A stretch of DNA of 64,000 bases from Lichenibacterium ramalinae (lineage in GTDB: Bacteria > Pseudomonadota > Alphaproteobacteria > Rhizobiales > Beijerinckiaceae): contig NZ_QYBC01000007.1 in the NCBI RefSeq assembly GCF_004137085.1, positions 186,001 to 250,000 on the forward strand, read 5' to 3'. Position numbers and translations under genes: made by a program. Positions 16,401 to 24,694 of the stretch are shown piece after piece. The notes under the pieces are model-generated. The model had not been told where the DNA came from. It saw nothing but the letters and a program-made list of their open reading frames with translations, and did not search any database. The stretch's first letter is position 1. Each line of letters opens with the position of its first letter.

Positions 16401-17828
16401 ATGACGGACGCGGTGAATGCGGGCGGCCGCCTGGACCGGCTGCCCATCGGCCGGTTCCATTATCGGATCATCTGGCTCATCGGCGTCGGGATGTTCTTCG
16501 ACGGCTTCGACATCTACACGGCCGGCACGGTGCTGGGCGCGACGCTGAAGGGCGGGTTCTCCACCATGGGGCAGAACGCCCTGTTCGTGTCGGCCACCTT
16601 CGTCGGCATGATGGTCGGCTCGTTCCTGACCGGCTTCCTGGGCGACCGCTACGGGCGGCGCTTCACCTACCAGGCCAACCTCCTCGTCTTCGGCCTGGCG
16701 TCGCTGGCCGCGGCCTTCGCCCCCAACATGGAAGTGCTGATCGCGCTGCGCTTCGTGATCGGCATCGGGCTCGGGGCCGAGAACGTCGTGGGCTACTCGA
16801 CCCTGACCGAGTTCGTCCCGGCCCGCTCGCGCGGTCGCTGGCTGGGCGTGATGGCGGTCTTCGTCGTCACGGGGCTCCCCATCGCCTCGCTGGTCGGCTG
16901 GCTTGTCATCCCGGCCTTCGGCTGGCGCGCCATGTTCATCATCGGCGGGCTCGGCGGGCTCCTGGTCTGGTATGCGCGCAAGAGCCTGCCCGAGTCGCCC
17001 CGCTGGCTCGAAAGCGTCGGCCGGGACGGCGAGGCCGAGGCGCTGCTGTCCGCCATCGAGCGCGAAGCCGAGGCGACGACCGGGCCTCTCAGCGTGCCGG
17101 CGCCCGTCCCGCCCGCGGCTCCGCCGGTGAGCCTCGGCGCCCTCTTCACCCCGCCGCTGCTGTCGCGCCTGCTGGTCGGCTGCCTGTGCCTGGTGGTCAT
17201 CAACACGGTGCTGTACGGCTTCGTCGCCTGGTTGCCGACCTTCTTCGTCAAGCAGGGGCTCAGCATCGCGCAGTCTTCCGGCTTCGCCCTGCTGATGGGG
17301 CTCGGCGCCCCCGTGGGGTCCGGCATCGGCGCCCTGACGGCCGATCGCTGGGGCCGCAAGCCGACCATCATCGGCGCCTCGCTCCTCGCCGCCGCGCTCG
17401 CGCTCGTCTACCCGGCCGTGTCGGACCCGGTCCTGCTGACCCTGGTGGGCTTCGCCCTGACGATCCCCATCTACGTGCTGGTGGCGCTGCTGTTCGGCAT
17501 CTACATCCCCGAGCTGTTCCCGACGGAGGTCCGCCTGCGGGCGTCGGGGCTGTGCAATACGCTCGGTCGCGGCGCCACCGTGGTGACGCCCTTCATTGTG
17601 GTGTGGCTGTTCGGCACCTACGGGGTCGCGGGCGTGCTCGACCTGATGATCGGGCTCCTCGTGCTCCAGAGCCTCGTCGTCTTCGCCTTCGGCATCGAAA
17701 CCCGCAATCGGCGCCTCGAAACGCTGAGCACGGATCTGTCCTCGGCCGCCGCCGCATCGCTCGGCGGCGTCGATGGGCTGGGGCCCGTCACGTCGGGCTC
17801 GACGCGGCGCGGGAAGCCGGTCGGCTGA
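16401..17828 (+). CDS. MFS transporter (aromatic acid/sugar porter-like)
   Basis: 475-residue, 12-helix major facilitator. The N-terminal half starts with FFDGFDIYTAGTVLG in helix 1 and has the loop 2-3 motif GDRYGRR; the second half repeats it as ADRWGRK. PESPRWL lies in the central loop, and the PELFPTEVRLRASGLCN motif occurs near helix 10/11, as in AAHS/sugar-porter members that take up organic acids. ATG 16401 has a strong AGGGAGGA site. It is the third gene of the GntR-ALDH-MFS run and is the probable importer of the substrate. Its 3' end overlaps the tail of the convergent AraC gene by 41 bp. Confidence 0.88.
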   Translation: MTDAVNAGGRLDRLPIGRFHYRIIWLIGVGMFFDGFDIYTAGTVLGATLKGGFSTMGQNALFVSATFVGMMVGSFLTGFLGDRYGRRFTYQANLLVFGLASLAAAFAPNMEVLIALRFVIGIGLGAENVVGYSTLTEFVPARSRGRWLGVMAVFVVTGLPIASLVGWLVIPAFGWRAMFIIGGLGGLLVWYARKSLPESPRWLESVGRDGEAEALLSAIEREAEATTGPLSVPAPVPPAAPPVSLGALFTPPLLSRLLVGCLCLVVINTVLYGFVAWLPTFFVKQGLSIAQSSGFALLMGLGAPVGSGIGALTADRWGRKPTIIGASLLAAALALVYPAVSDPVLLTLVGFALTIPIYVLVALLFGIYIPELFPTEVRLRASGLCNTLGRGATVVTPFIVVWLFGTYGVAGVLDLMIGLLVLQSLVVFAFGIETRNRRLETLSTDLSSAAAASLGGVDGLGPVTSGSTRRGKPVG

Positions 17829-18825
17829 ACGACGCCGCGCTTTCGAGCCCGTCCGCCGTGGCCCGCCCGGACGGGAGCCGGGCCGCTCCCGGCGGGTGGC
17901 CGGTCACGCGCTTGAACGCGCGGCTGAACGCCGCCTGGGACGCATAGCCGAGAGAGCCCGCGACCGTGTCGATCGCCATCCGGTCCTGGGCGATCCACTG
18001 CGCGGCGAGGCGCATGCGAAGTTCGGCGACGTAGCGCAGCGGCGGCGTCCCGGTCAGCGTTTGGAAGCGTTCCGCGAAGACCGAGCGCGAGCAGCCGGCC
18101 TCGGTCGCCAGCGCCGCCACCGTCCACGCCCGCCCCGGATCGCGGTGGAGCGCCGCGATCGCCCGGGCGAGCCGAGGGTCGCGCAGGGCGTCGACGACGC
18201 CCGATGCACCGTTGCAGCCGCACTCGACCCAACTGCGGACGATGATGGCGGCGACGACATCGGCGAGCCTGGCCAGGATGCCGGCGAAGCCGACCCGACG
18301 TCCGCAGACCTCGCTCTCCATGGCTTTCAAGATCGCCAGGATCTCGGGGTGGCGGTCGGGGAGGGTGCCGACCAGCATGACGGACGGCATGAGGCGGATC
18401 AGGCCCTGCATGGCGCCCAACTCGAACTGCATGCAGCTGCTGAAGACGATGGCATTGTCGGGACAGCCCCGGTCCCCGGCGCAGGCCGAAACGTCGCAGA
18501 GGCCGTCGCAGACCGGCACGGACGCGAAGCTGCCGATGTCGCGTGTGGACAGGTCCTCGGCCGACAGCACCTGATGGGCGCCGCCGCTCGGCAGGAGGAC
18601 CGCGGTGCCGGCCGGAAGGTCGTGGACCTCGCCCGCGGCGTCCCGCAGCACGACGGTGCCGGCGGCCACGAAGTGGAAATGCGCCCGTCCCGGCTCCGTG
18701 CCGAAGCCGAGGCCGAAGGGGGGCGTGATCTCGATGCGCCGGTGCCGGACGCCCCGGAGGCGCATGTCGAGGAGAAGCTCGCTCATCAGGTCCGGAGGCG
18801 GGACCTGTGACTCAAACAGCGCCAT
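17788..18825 (-). CDS. AraC-family transcriptional regulator (cupin sensor domain)
   Basis: 345 residues. The N-terminal AraC-binding cupin (about 15-190) contains FHFVAAGTVVLRD and LPAGTAVLLPSGGAHQV. The C-terminal double helix-turn-helix (about 210-320) has WTVAALATEAGCSRSVFAERF and the second HTH DTVAGSLGYASQAAFSRAFKRVTGHPP, the AraC signature. A longer frame runs to 18948, but ATG 18825 is chosen: the usual N-terminus of this group starts there and the palindrome at 18852-18872 then remains upstream in the promoter. A Cys-rich patch (CDGLCDVSACAGDRGC, about 120-136) is unusual for the family and might bind metal or sense redox. It is divergent from an MFS exporter it probably controls. 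Confidence 0.9.
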   Translation of the reverse strand: MALFESQVPPPDLMSELLLDMRLRGVRHRRIEITPPFGLGFGTEPGRAHFHFVAAGTVVLRDAAGEVHDLPAGTAVLLPSGGAHQVLSAEDLSTRDIGSFASVPVCDGLCDVSACAGDRGCPDNAIVFSSCMQFELGAMQGLIRLMPSVMLVGTLPDRHPEILAILKAMESEVCGRRVGFAGILARLADVVAAIIVRSWVECGCNGASGVVDALRDPRLARAIAALHRDPGRAWTVAALATEAGCSRSVFAERFQTLTGTPPLRYVAELRMRLAAQWIAQDRMAIDTVAGSLGYASQAAFSRAFKRVTGHPPGAARLPSGRATADGLESAASFSRPASRAASSPT

Positions 18826-18851
18826 TGCCGGACCTTCGGTCAAAAACTGCG

Positions 18852-18872
18852 GACGATCTATCATAGATCGTC
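18852..18872. promoter_or_regulatory. Perfect palindrome in AraC/MFS divergent promoter
   Basis: Arms GACGATCTAT (18852-18861) and ATAGATCGTC (18863-18872) around a single C: 10 bp perfect dyad in a 98-bp intergenic region between divergent genes. It is a likely operator for a dimeric regulator. AraC proteins usually prefer direct repeats, so another factor cannot be excluded. Confidence 0.6.
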
Positions 18873-18923
18873 TGGGTCCCCCTGTGTAGCCTGCCGGCAA
18901 CGGACTGCGGAAAGGGAAGACCG

Positions 18924-20117
18924 ATGAGTGAAGTCGCCGAAACGGCATGGCCCCCGGCTGTCGAGCAGCGGGCGTCGTGGCCGGCCGTCTGGTCCCTGGC
19001 GCTGGGCGTCTTCGGGCTGGTCACGGCGGAGTTCCTGCCCGCCAGCCTGCTGACGCCGATCGCGAAGGCGCTCGACATCTCCCAAGCGCTCGCCGGCCAG
19101 GCCGTCACCACCACCGCCGTGGTGGCGTTCTTCGCCGGCCTCCTGGCCGCCGTCACCACCCGCGGCCTGGACCGTCGGGTGGTGCTGATGGGCTTTTCGA
19201 GCCTGCTCGTCATCTCCGACCTGCTCGTCGCCGCGGCGCCCAACCTTCCCCTCCTGCTGCTGGCCCGGGTGCTGCTCGGCGTCGCGCTCGGCGGGTTCTG
19301 GAGCATGGCGACGGCGGTCGCGATGCGGCTCGTCCCGCCCGCCCTGGTCCCGCGCGCGCTGTCCCTGGTGTTCAGCGGCGTCTCGGTCGCCACCATCGTG
19401 GCGGTGCCGCTCGGGAGCTGGCTCGATGGGCTGTACGGCTGGCGCGTCGTCTTCGTGCTGGCGGCCGGCATCGGCGCGCTCTCGCTCGTCCTGCAGGCGG
19501 CAACGCTGCCCCGCCTCGCCAACCTCGGCACCGCCCGGCTCTCGACCCTGGTGGACGTGCTGCGTCGGCCGGGGATCGGCCTCGGCATGGTCTGCGTCGT
19601 CCTGGTGTTCAGCGGGCATTTCGGCCTGTTCACCTATGTGAGGCCGTTCCTCGAAGGCGTCGGCGGGGCCGGGGTCGACGGGATCGCGCTGACGCTGATG
19701 GGTTTCGGCCTCGCCAATTTCGCCGGAACCCTGCTGGCCGGCGTGCTGCTCGAGCGCAGCTTATATCTGACGCTCGCCCTCATGCCGCTGCTCATCGCGG
19801 CCGCCGGGCTCGGGCTGGCGGGGCTGCACGCCGGCCTGCCGCTCGAGGCGTCGCTCGTGGCGCTCTGGGGCCTCGCCTTCGGCACGATCCCGGTGGCCTG
19901 GTCGACCTGGCTGGCGCGTGCGGTGCCGGACGAGGCCGAGAGCGGCGGTGGCCTGATCGTGGCTGCCGTGCAGCTGGCCATCACCTTCGGGGCGGCCGGC
20001 GGCGGTGTAATCTACGCGCTGGCCGGCGTCGCCGGTGTCTTCGCCACGGGCGGAGCGCTGATGCTGGTCACGACGGCGGTGATCCTCGTGACGGTTCCCA
20101 GGACGGCATCGCGGTAG
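18924..20117 (+). CDS. MFS exporter, drug/nucleoside efflux type (NepI/arabinose-efflux-like)
   Basis: 397-residue 12-helix MFS protein of the DHA1 efflux group. Helix 1 begins LALGVFGLVTAEFLPASLLTPIA, a pattern typical of sugar/nucleoside efflux pumps; loop 2-3 carries TRGLDRRVV, and FWSMATAVAMRLVP follows helix 4. ATG 18924 follows GGAAAGGGAAG. It is divergent from the AraC regulator with a shared 98-bp promoter region containing a palindrome. It probably exports a toxic compound or metabolite sensed by that regulator. It lies 88 bp from the end of the convergent serine hydrolase gene. Confidence 0.88.
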   Translation: MSEVAETAWPPAVEQRASWPAVWSLALGVFGLVTAEFLPASLLTPIAKALDISQALAGQAVTTTAVVAFFAGLLAAVTTRGLDRRVVLMGFSSLLVISDLLVAAAPNLPLLLLARVLLGVALGGFWSMATAVAMRLVPPALVPRALSLVFSGVSVATIVAVPLGSWLDGLYGWRVVFVLAAGIGALSLVLQAATLPRLANLGTARLSTLVDVLRRPGIGLGMVCVVLVFSGHFGLFTYVRPFLEGVGGAGVDGIALTLMGFGLANFAGTLLAGVLLERSLYLTLALMPLLIAAAGLGLAGLHAGLPLEASLVALWGLAFGTIPVAWSTWLARAVPDEAESGGGLIVAAVQLAITFGAAGGGVIYALAGVAGVFATGGALMLVTTAVILVTVPRTASR

Positions 20118-20205
20118 AGCCGCGAGCCGTCGAACCGGCGCCGCGGCGACCGGCACAGGCCGGACGCGGGCTTCGGCGCGACGCCGCCCGTCGGTCGCCC
20201 CGGCG

Positions 20206-21441
20206 TCAGTCCAGCGCCTGATACACGGCAGCCCGCATGGCGAGCTCGGGCAGGTCGAAGCTCATCAGGGACTGCGCCATGAAGAGGGCGACGACCTCCT
20301 CCTTCGGATCCACCCAGAAGTGCGTCTTGGCCGCGCCGGCCCAGCCGAACTCGCCGGCCGAACCCGGCGCGGCACTGGCGGCGACGTCGAGCAGCACCCG
20401 GGAGCCAAGCCCGAAGCCGTAGCCCGGGAGCGGAAGACCGCCGATCTCCAGCGGCAGCAGCGCGGCCGGGATGCGGTTCGCGTGCATCAGCTCCAGCGTC
20501 TTGCGCCCGATGATCCGCCGCCCTTCGTAGGTCCCGCCGTTGCACAGCATCTGGGCGAAACGGAAATAGTCGCCGGCCGTGCCGAACAGGCCGTGGCCGC
20601 CGCGCTGGAACGCCTCCGGCCGGTCGACCGGGTAGGTGCCGGACACGTCGACCCTTTGGTCCTCGCCACGCGCCCAGGCGGCGAGGGCGTCGGGCGAGGT
20701 GACGCCGGGGCGGAGGAGGTCCGGGCGGCCGTACATGGCGGCGAGCCGGCCGCGCCCGCCCTGTGCCACGCCGAATCCCGTGTCGGCCATGCCCAGCGGT
20801 TCGAACAGGCGCTCGCCCAGCACCTCGCCGAGCGGCTTGCCGGCCACGACCTCGACCAGGCGCGCCGCGACGTCGATCCCGAGGCTGTAGATCCAGCGCG
20901 AGCCGGGGTGGGCGGCGAGCGGAAAGCGCGCGAGGTCGTCGATGGCCTCCGCCAGGGGCACGTCGGCGCGCAGGATGAGGGCGTCGTCGTACATCTTGGA
21001 GACGGGCGAGTCGCCGAGGAAGTGGTAGGTGAGGCCGCTGGTGTGGGCCATCAGGTCGCCGACCGTCATGGGCCGGGCCGGGTCGACGAGGCTGCCGTCG
21101 TCCGAGCGCACCTTCACACCCGCGAAGGCGGGGATGTGCTTCGCCACGGGGTCGACCAGGGTGAGCCGGCCCTCTTCGACCAGCGTCATCAAGGCCGTGC
21201 AGACGACCGGTTTCGTCATCGAGTACAGGCGGAAGATCGTGTCGGCCGCCATCGGCGTCCCCGCCTCGCGGTCGCTCCATCCGTAGGTGCCGGCCTGCAC
21301 CACGGTGCCGCGCCGCGCCACCATCGTGACGATGCCGGCATAGATGCCGCGGTCGACGTAGCCCTGCATGAGGGCGTCGATCCGGCCGAGGCGCCCCGCA
21401 TCCACGCCGACGCTCCCCGCGTCCCCGATGGCGATCGTCAT
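20206..21441 (-). CDS. Serine hydrolase, beta-lactamase class C/esterase EstB family
   Basis: 411 residues of the penicillin-binding-protein-like fold. The catalytic motifs are SMTK (Ser74, Lys77), YSL (Tyr185) and a C-terminal GGHGLFG box, which resembles the HxG motif. No signal peptide is visible, which favours a cytoplasmic esterase or beta-lactamase-like hydrolase over a periplasmic resistance enzyme. The protein has the MTVGDLMAHTSGLTYHFLGD stretch common in EstB-like esterases. It lies 42 bp downstream of the glycogen synthase gene on the same strand, so the two may be cotranscribed, but no functional link is apparent. Confidence 0.85.
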   Translation of the reverse strand: MTIAIGDAGSVGVDAGRLGRIDALMQGYVDRGIYAGIVTMVARRGTVVQAGTYGWSDREAGTPMAADTIFRLYSMTKPVVCTALMTLVEEGRLTLVDPVAKHIPAFAGVKVRSDDGSLVDPARPMTVGDLMAHTSGLTYHFLGDSPVSKMYDDALILRADVPLAEAIDDLARFPLAAHPGSRWIYSLGIDVAARLVEVVAGKPLGEVLGERLFEPLGMADTGFGVAQGGRGRLAAMYGRPDLLRPGVTSPDALAAWARGEDQRVDVSGTYPVDRPEAFQRGGHGLFGTAGDYFRFAQMLCNGGTYEGRRIIGRKTLELMHANRIPAALLPLEIGGLPLPGYGFGLGSRVLLDVAASAAPGSAGEFGWAGAAKTHFWVDPKEEVVALFMAQSLMSFDLPELAMRAAVYQALD

Positions 21442-21483
21442 GGCTCACCTCCCTCTTGCGTTCGGCGGGCGGCGTGCTGGGGA

Positions 21484-22710
21484 TCAGCGGCGCCGCGCGA
21501 AGGTCTCCATGACCTTGGCATACATGTCGAGCGTCTGGTCCGCGATTGCATCCCAGGAAAAATGCGCCTCCACGCGCTTGCGCCCGGCCGCGCCGAACCG
21601 TTCCCGCAGCGCCGGGTCGCCGGCCAGCCGGTTCACCGCGGCCGCGAGCCTTTCGGCGAAGCCGGCCGGGTCGGCGGGGTCGAAGGTCCCCGGCACGAGG
21701 CCGGGATCGACCAGCAGGCCGGTTTCCTCCGGCACCACCACTTCGGGGATCCCGCCGACGCTGGTGGCGACCACGCACGTGCCGCACGCCATGGCTTCGA
21801 GGTTGATGATGCCGAAGGGTTCGTAGACCGAGGGGCAGCAGAACACCGCCGCGTGGGTGTAGAGCTGGATGACGTCGGCGCGCGGCAGCATCTCGCGGAT
21901 CCACACGACGCCGGGCCGCTGCACGGCCGCCACCGCGGCGCTCATCTCCGCCCCGATCTCGGGCGTGTCGGGCGCGCCGGCGCAGAGCACGATCTGCAGC
22001 GACGGGTCGATCTTGGGGATGGCGTTGACGAGGTGGATGATGCCCTTCTGCCGCGTGATGCGGCCGACGAAGAGCAGGAAGGGGCGGGACGGGTCGATGC
22101 CGTGGCGGGTCAGCACGTCGGTGCCGGCCACCGCGCGGTATTCGTCGAGGTCGATGCCGTTGTGGATGACGTGGACGCGCTCGGGGTCGACATCGAAATG
22201 GCGCAGCACATCGGCCTTGGTTTCGCGCGACACCGCCACGATGCCGTCCGCGGAGTCGATCGCGGTGCGCTCCATCCAGGCCGACAGGTGGTAGGCGTTG
22301 CCGAGCTGCTCGACCTTCCAGGGGCGCAGCGGCTCCAGCGAGTGGATGGTGAGGACGTTGGGCACGCCCCAGAGCTGAGACGCGATCACCCCGCCCATGT
22401 CGGTGTACCAGGTGTGGCAATGCACGAGGTCGGCGTCCAAGGTGTCCTTGGCCATGGCGAGGGACCGCGCGAAGGCGTCGACGGCGCCGACGAAGCGCGG
22501 ATCGGTCCCCCGCTTGGTCTCCTCCCACTGCGGGTAGCCCTTGACGGTGAGCCGGCCCTCCTGGCTCGCTTGGTCTCCGAAGCAGCGCACCTCGACGTCG
22601 ATCGACTTGGCGAGCGCCGCCGCCAGATATTCCACGTGGACGCCGGCGCCGCCGTAGACGTAGGGCGGATATTCCTTGGACAGGAACGCGACTTTTTTCG
22701 GGGCGGGCAT
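21484..22710 (-). CDS. glgA: Glycogen synthase, GT4 family (actinobacterial-type GlgA/GlgM-like)
   Basis: 408-residue glycosyltransferase with two Rossmann domains. It begins KVAFLSKEYPPYVYGGAGVHVEYLA, the start typical of the Corynebacterium-type glycogen synthase branch. HCHTWYTDMGG and SVSRET-like segments (here AVSRET) follow, then NGIDLDEY, LFVGRITRQKG and the EX7E retaining-GT motif EPFGIINLE. ATG 22710 leaves a 722-bp non-coding region upstream. The enzyme adds glucose from ADP- or UDP-glucose onto alpha-1,4-glucan or makes maltose-1-phosphate; which one cannot be told here. No glgB/glgC/glgP neighbour is present. Confidence 0.85.
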   Translation of the reverse strand: MPAPKKVAFLSKEYPPYVYGGAGVHVEYLAAALAKSIDVEVRCFGDQASQEGRLTVKGYPQWEETKRGTDPRFVGAVDAFARSLAMAKDTLDADLVHCHTWYTDMGGVIASQLWGVPNVLTIHSLEPLRPWKVEQLGNAYHLSAWMERTAIDSADGIVAVSRETKADVLRHFDVDPERVHVIHNGIDLDEYRAVAGTDVLTRHGIDPSRPFLLFVGRITRQKGIIHLVNAIPKIDPSLQIVLCAGAPDTPEIGAEMSAAVAAVQRPGVVWIREMLPRADVIQLYTHAAVFCCPSVYEPFGIINLEAMACGTCVVATSVGGIPEVVVPEETGLLVDPGLVPGTFDPADPAGFAERLAAAVNRLAGDPALRERFGAAGRKRVEAHFSWDAIADQTLDMYAKVMETFARRR

Positions 22711-23433
22711 GGGGCGGCCTGGGATCGAGTCGTCGGATCCTCATCCTAGACCAGGTTCGGCCGTCTTGGAATCGCCTTGACGGTTCCAAGCCGATGTAAC
22801 TGCTCTCGATTCGGAGCCGGAGCGCATCGACCGGAGCTGGAGGCGCTCCAGGCCGTGGCGTGAACTCGCACGCAGGCTCGAAGTCCGTGGCGGAGGCGAT
22901 CGACCGATCCCTTGCGGGCTGAAGGCCGACTCCATTCGGGTGATGGCGGGGCGACGATGGCGATGCCCTGGCGGCGCGCAGGCGTCACCGAGCTACGATA
23001 GCCGTCGGCCGTCAGCGGGAGGGTAGCTCACAGCAACGATGTGATACAGCATCGGATCACCAGACTGCTCCGCCGAATGACATATTCGAGGGCAGAACGA
23101 CGGCCGCTCTCGACCGGTTGCGTTAACAAGCCCTAAGCGGATCCGCTCGCAAACGGCCGTTGAGGGTCGAGCAGCGTGCCGTCGCAGGGCCGATGGCTGG
23201 TTCGCTTTGAGTGGTTCGGTCGAGAAAGTCCGCTTTGGATAGGGAGTCTGAACATCCAGAGCGAATTGGCGGGGTGGTGCGTTTGGGGTGTACCCAAATC
23301 GACCCGATCCAGGCTGCCTTCGAGAACCGACTCCGCCGGCTCGTCTGGGGCATACTGAGGACACAAGACGGGAGACGGTGCCACCGTGACTCCCGTCACC
23401 CCGCTCGAGCGATCCCGCGAGGCAGAAAGGACG
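22711..23433. other. 723-bp non-coding region between glycogen synthase and LacI genes
   Basis: Contains only short overlapping frames with poor codon pattern and no ribosome-binding sites. GC is lower than in flanking genes, especially 23000-23300. I see no recognisable gene, RNA or repeat. It may be the decayed remains of a gene or a long regulatory leader of glgA. Confidence 0.5.
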
Positions 23434-24456
23434 TCATGTGGATCCCCGCACGACGAGCCGGCCTTCCAGACTGACGGTCGTCGGGTCGAGTCGACCGACG
23501 ATCATGTCGACCAAGCGGTCCACCATCGCCGCCATCGGCTGCTCGTAGGTGGTCAGGTCGTAGGCCGGCGCGGCGGCGAGGTCCGTGCCGTCATAGCCCA
23601 CGAAGGCGAGGTCTCCCGGAACGTCGAGCCCACAACCGAAGCGGGCCGCATCCATGGCGCCGATGGCCAGGGCATCGTTCTCGCAGACCAGCACGTCGAC
23701 ACGGTCCGACGCCGGGGTGGCGGCGAGGTATCGACCCATGGCCTCCCCGGCGGCTCTCCGGTCGTAGGTCCCCACCGCGATGTCGAGCATCGCCTCGATG
23801 CCCCGATCGGCCCAGAAAGCTGCGAAATGCCGCGAGCGGCCCAGCACCGTCGACAGGGTCCTGGGTCCCGACATGAAGCCGGGCCGGCGGTAGCCCCGCG
23901 CGACGAGATGCAGGCCGACTGCCTCCATCGAGGCGGCGGCGTCGCAGGACACCGCCTTCACGGCGTCGAGCGTGCTCTCGCGGGCCAAGACGTAGAGCGG
24001 CGCGCGGGCGGCATTCAGGGCGGGCTGGCGCAGGGTTTCATCCCTGAACGACGTGCCCAGCAACACGACGGCGTCGACCTGGCGTTGGTCGGCGTCGAGG
24101 ATCGCGTCCACAGGCCCGTTCTGCTCGTCGATGTTCACCAGAACGGCGACGAGCCTCTCGCGCTGCAGGGCTGCCGTCAGCAGGTGCAGCACCGGCAGCT
24201 TGTGCGGGTTGGCGAAGTCGTCGACCAGCACGGCGACCTGCTGGGTCGATTTCGTCGTGAGACTCCGGGCGAGAAGATTGGGCCGGTAGCCCAACCTGTC
24301 CGCGGCCGCGAGCACGCGCAGGCGGCTTTCTTCGGCGATCGGGGCGTCCTTCTTGAAGGCGCGGTTGACCGTCCATTTCGAGACGCCCGCCGCCAAGGCC
24401 ACATCGGTCGCTGTCGCCTTCCGCGCCAGATCCGCGCCTCGCATTGGAAGGCCCAT
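23434..24456 (-). CDS. LacI-family transcriptional regulator (LacI-1)
   Basis: 340 residues. The helix-turn-helix TDVALAAGVSKWTVNRAFKKDAPIAEESR (about 17-45) and hinge RPNLLARSL are followed by a periplasmic-binding-like sugar sensor domain from VAVLVDDFANPHK to VGYDGTDLAAA. The recognition helix (SKWTVNRAF) departs from the usual S-x-TVSR/SAV pattern, so its operator may be atypical. ATG 24456 is chosen; ATG 24444 is also possible. It is divergent from the FrcBCA-like operon and a perfect 16-bp palindrome lies in the intergenic region. It probably represses that operon until its sugar is present. Confidence 0.9.
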   Translation of the reverse strand: MGLPMRGADLARKATATDVALAAGVSKWTVNRAFKKDAPIAEESRLRVLAAADRLGYRPNLLARSLTTKSTQQVAVLVDDFANPHKLPVLHLLTAALQRERLVAVLVNIDEQNGPVDAILDADQRQVDAVVLLGTSFRDETLRQPALNAARAPLYVLARESTLDAVKAVSCDAAASMEAVGLHLVARGYRRPGFMSGPRTLSTVLGRSRHFAAFWADRGIEAMLDIAVGTYDRRAAGEAMGRYLAATPASDRVDVLVCENDALAIGAMDAARFGCGLDVPGDLAFVGYDGTDLAAAPAYDLTTYEQPMAAMVDRLVDMIVGRLDPTTVSLEGRLVVRGST

Positions 24457-24524
24457 TCTATTTCTCGCCGTCCATGAAACGAACCACTTGCGCGCTGCGC
24501 CCGAGCATGCGATGCCTAGCACCG

Positions 24525-24540
24525 TTGCACCCGGGTGCAA
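24525..24540. promoter_or_regulatory. Perfect 16-bp palindromic operator candidate
   Basis: TTGCACCCGGGTGCAA is a perfect dyad with the central CG step typical of LacI-family operators. It sits 69 bp before the LacI-1 start and 154 bp before the binding-protein start, in the shared divergent promoter. Confidence 0.65.
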
Positions 24541-24694
24541 AGAGGGCCGACCACTCGCAGTGGCTCAGAACGAGGATCCGTGCCGAGACGTCGGCCCAGG
24601 CTCCCGCCGTCACGGCACGACCGCGAACCGAGGCTGGTAAAAGCCGAGGGCATCAAAATCGACGAGGCTCAAGTCTCTGAGGGAGGACGACGAC

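Noticed and set aside
23133-23399. 88-codon minus-strand frame in the glgA-lacI gap
   Set aside because: Several overlapping frames of equal quality here, none with a ribosome-binding site or motif.
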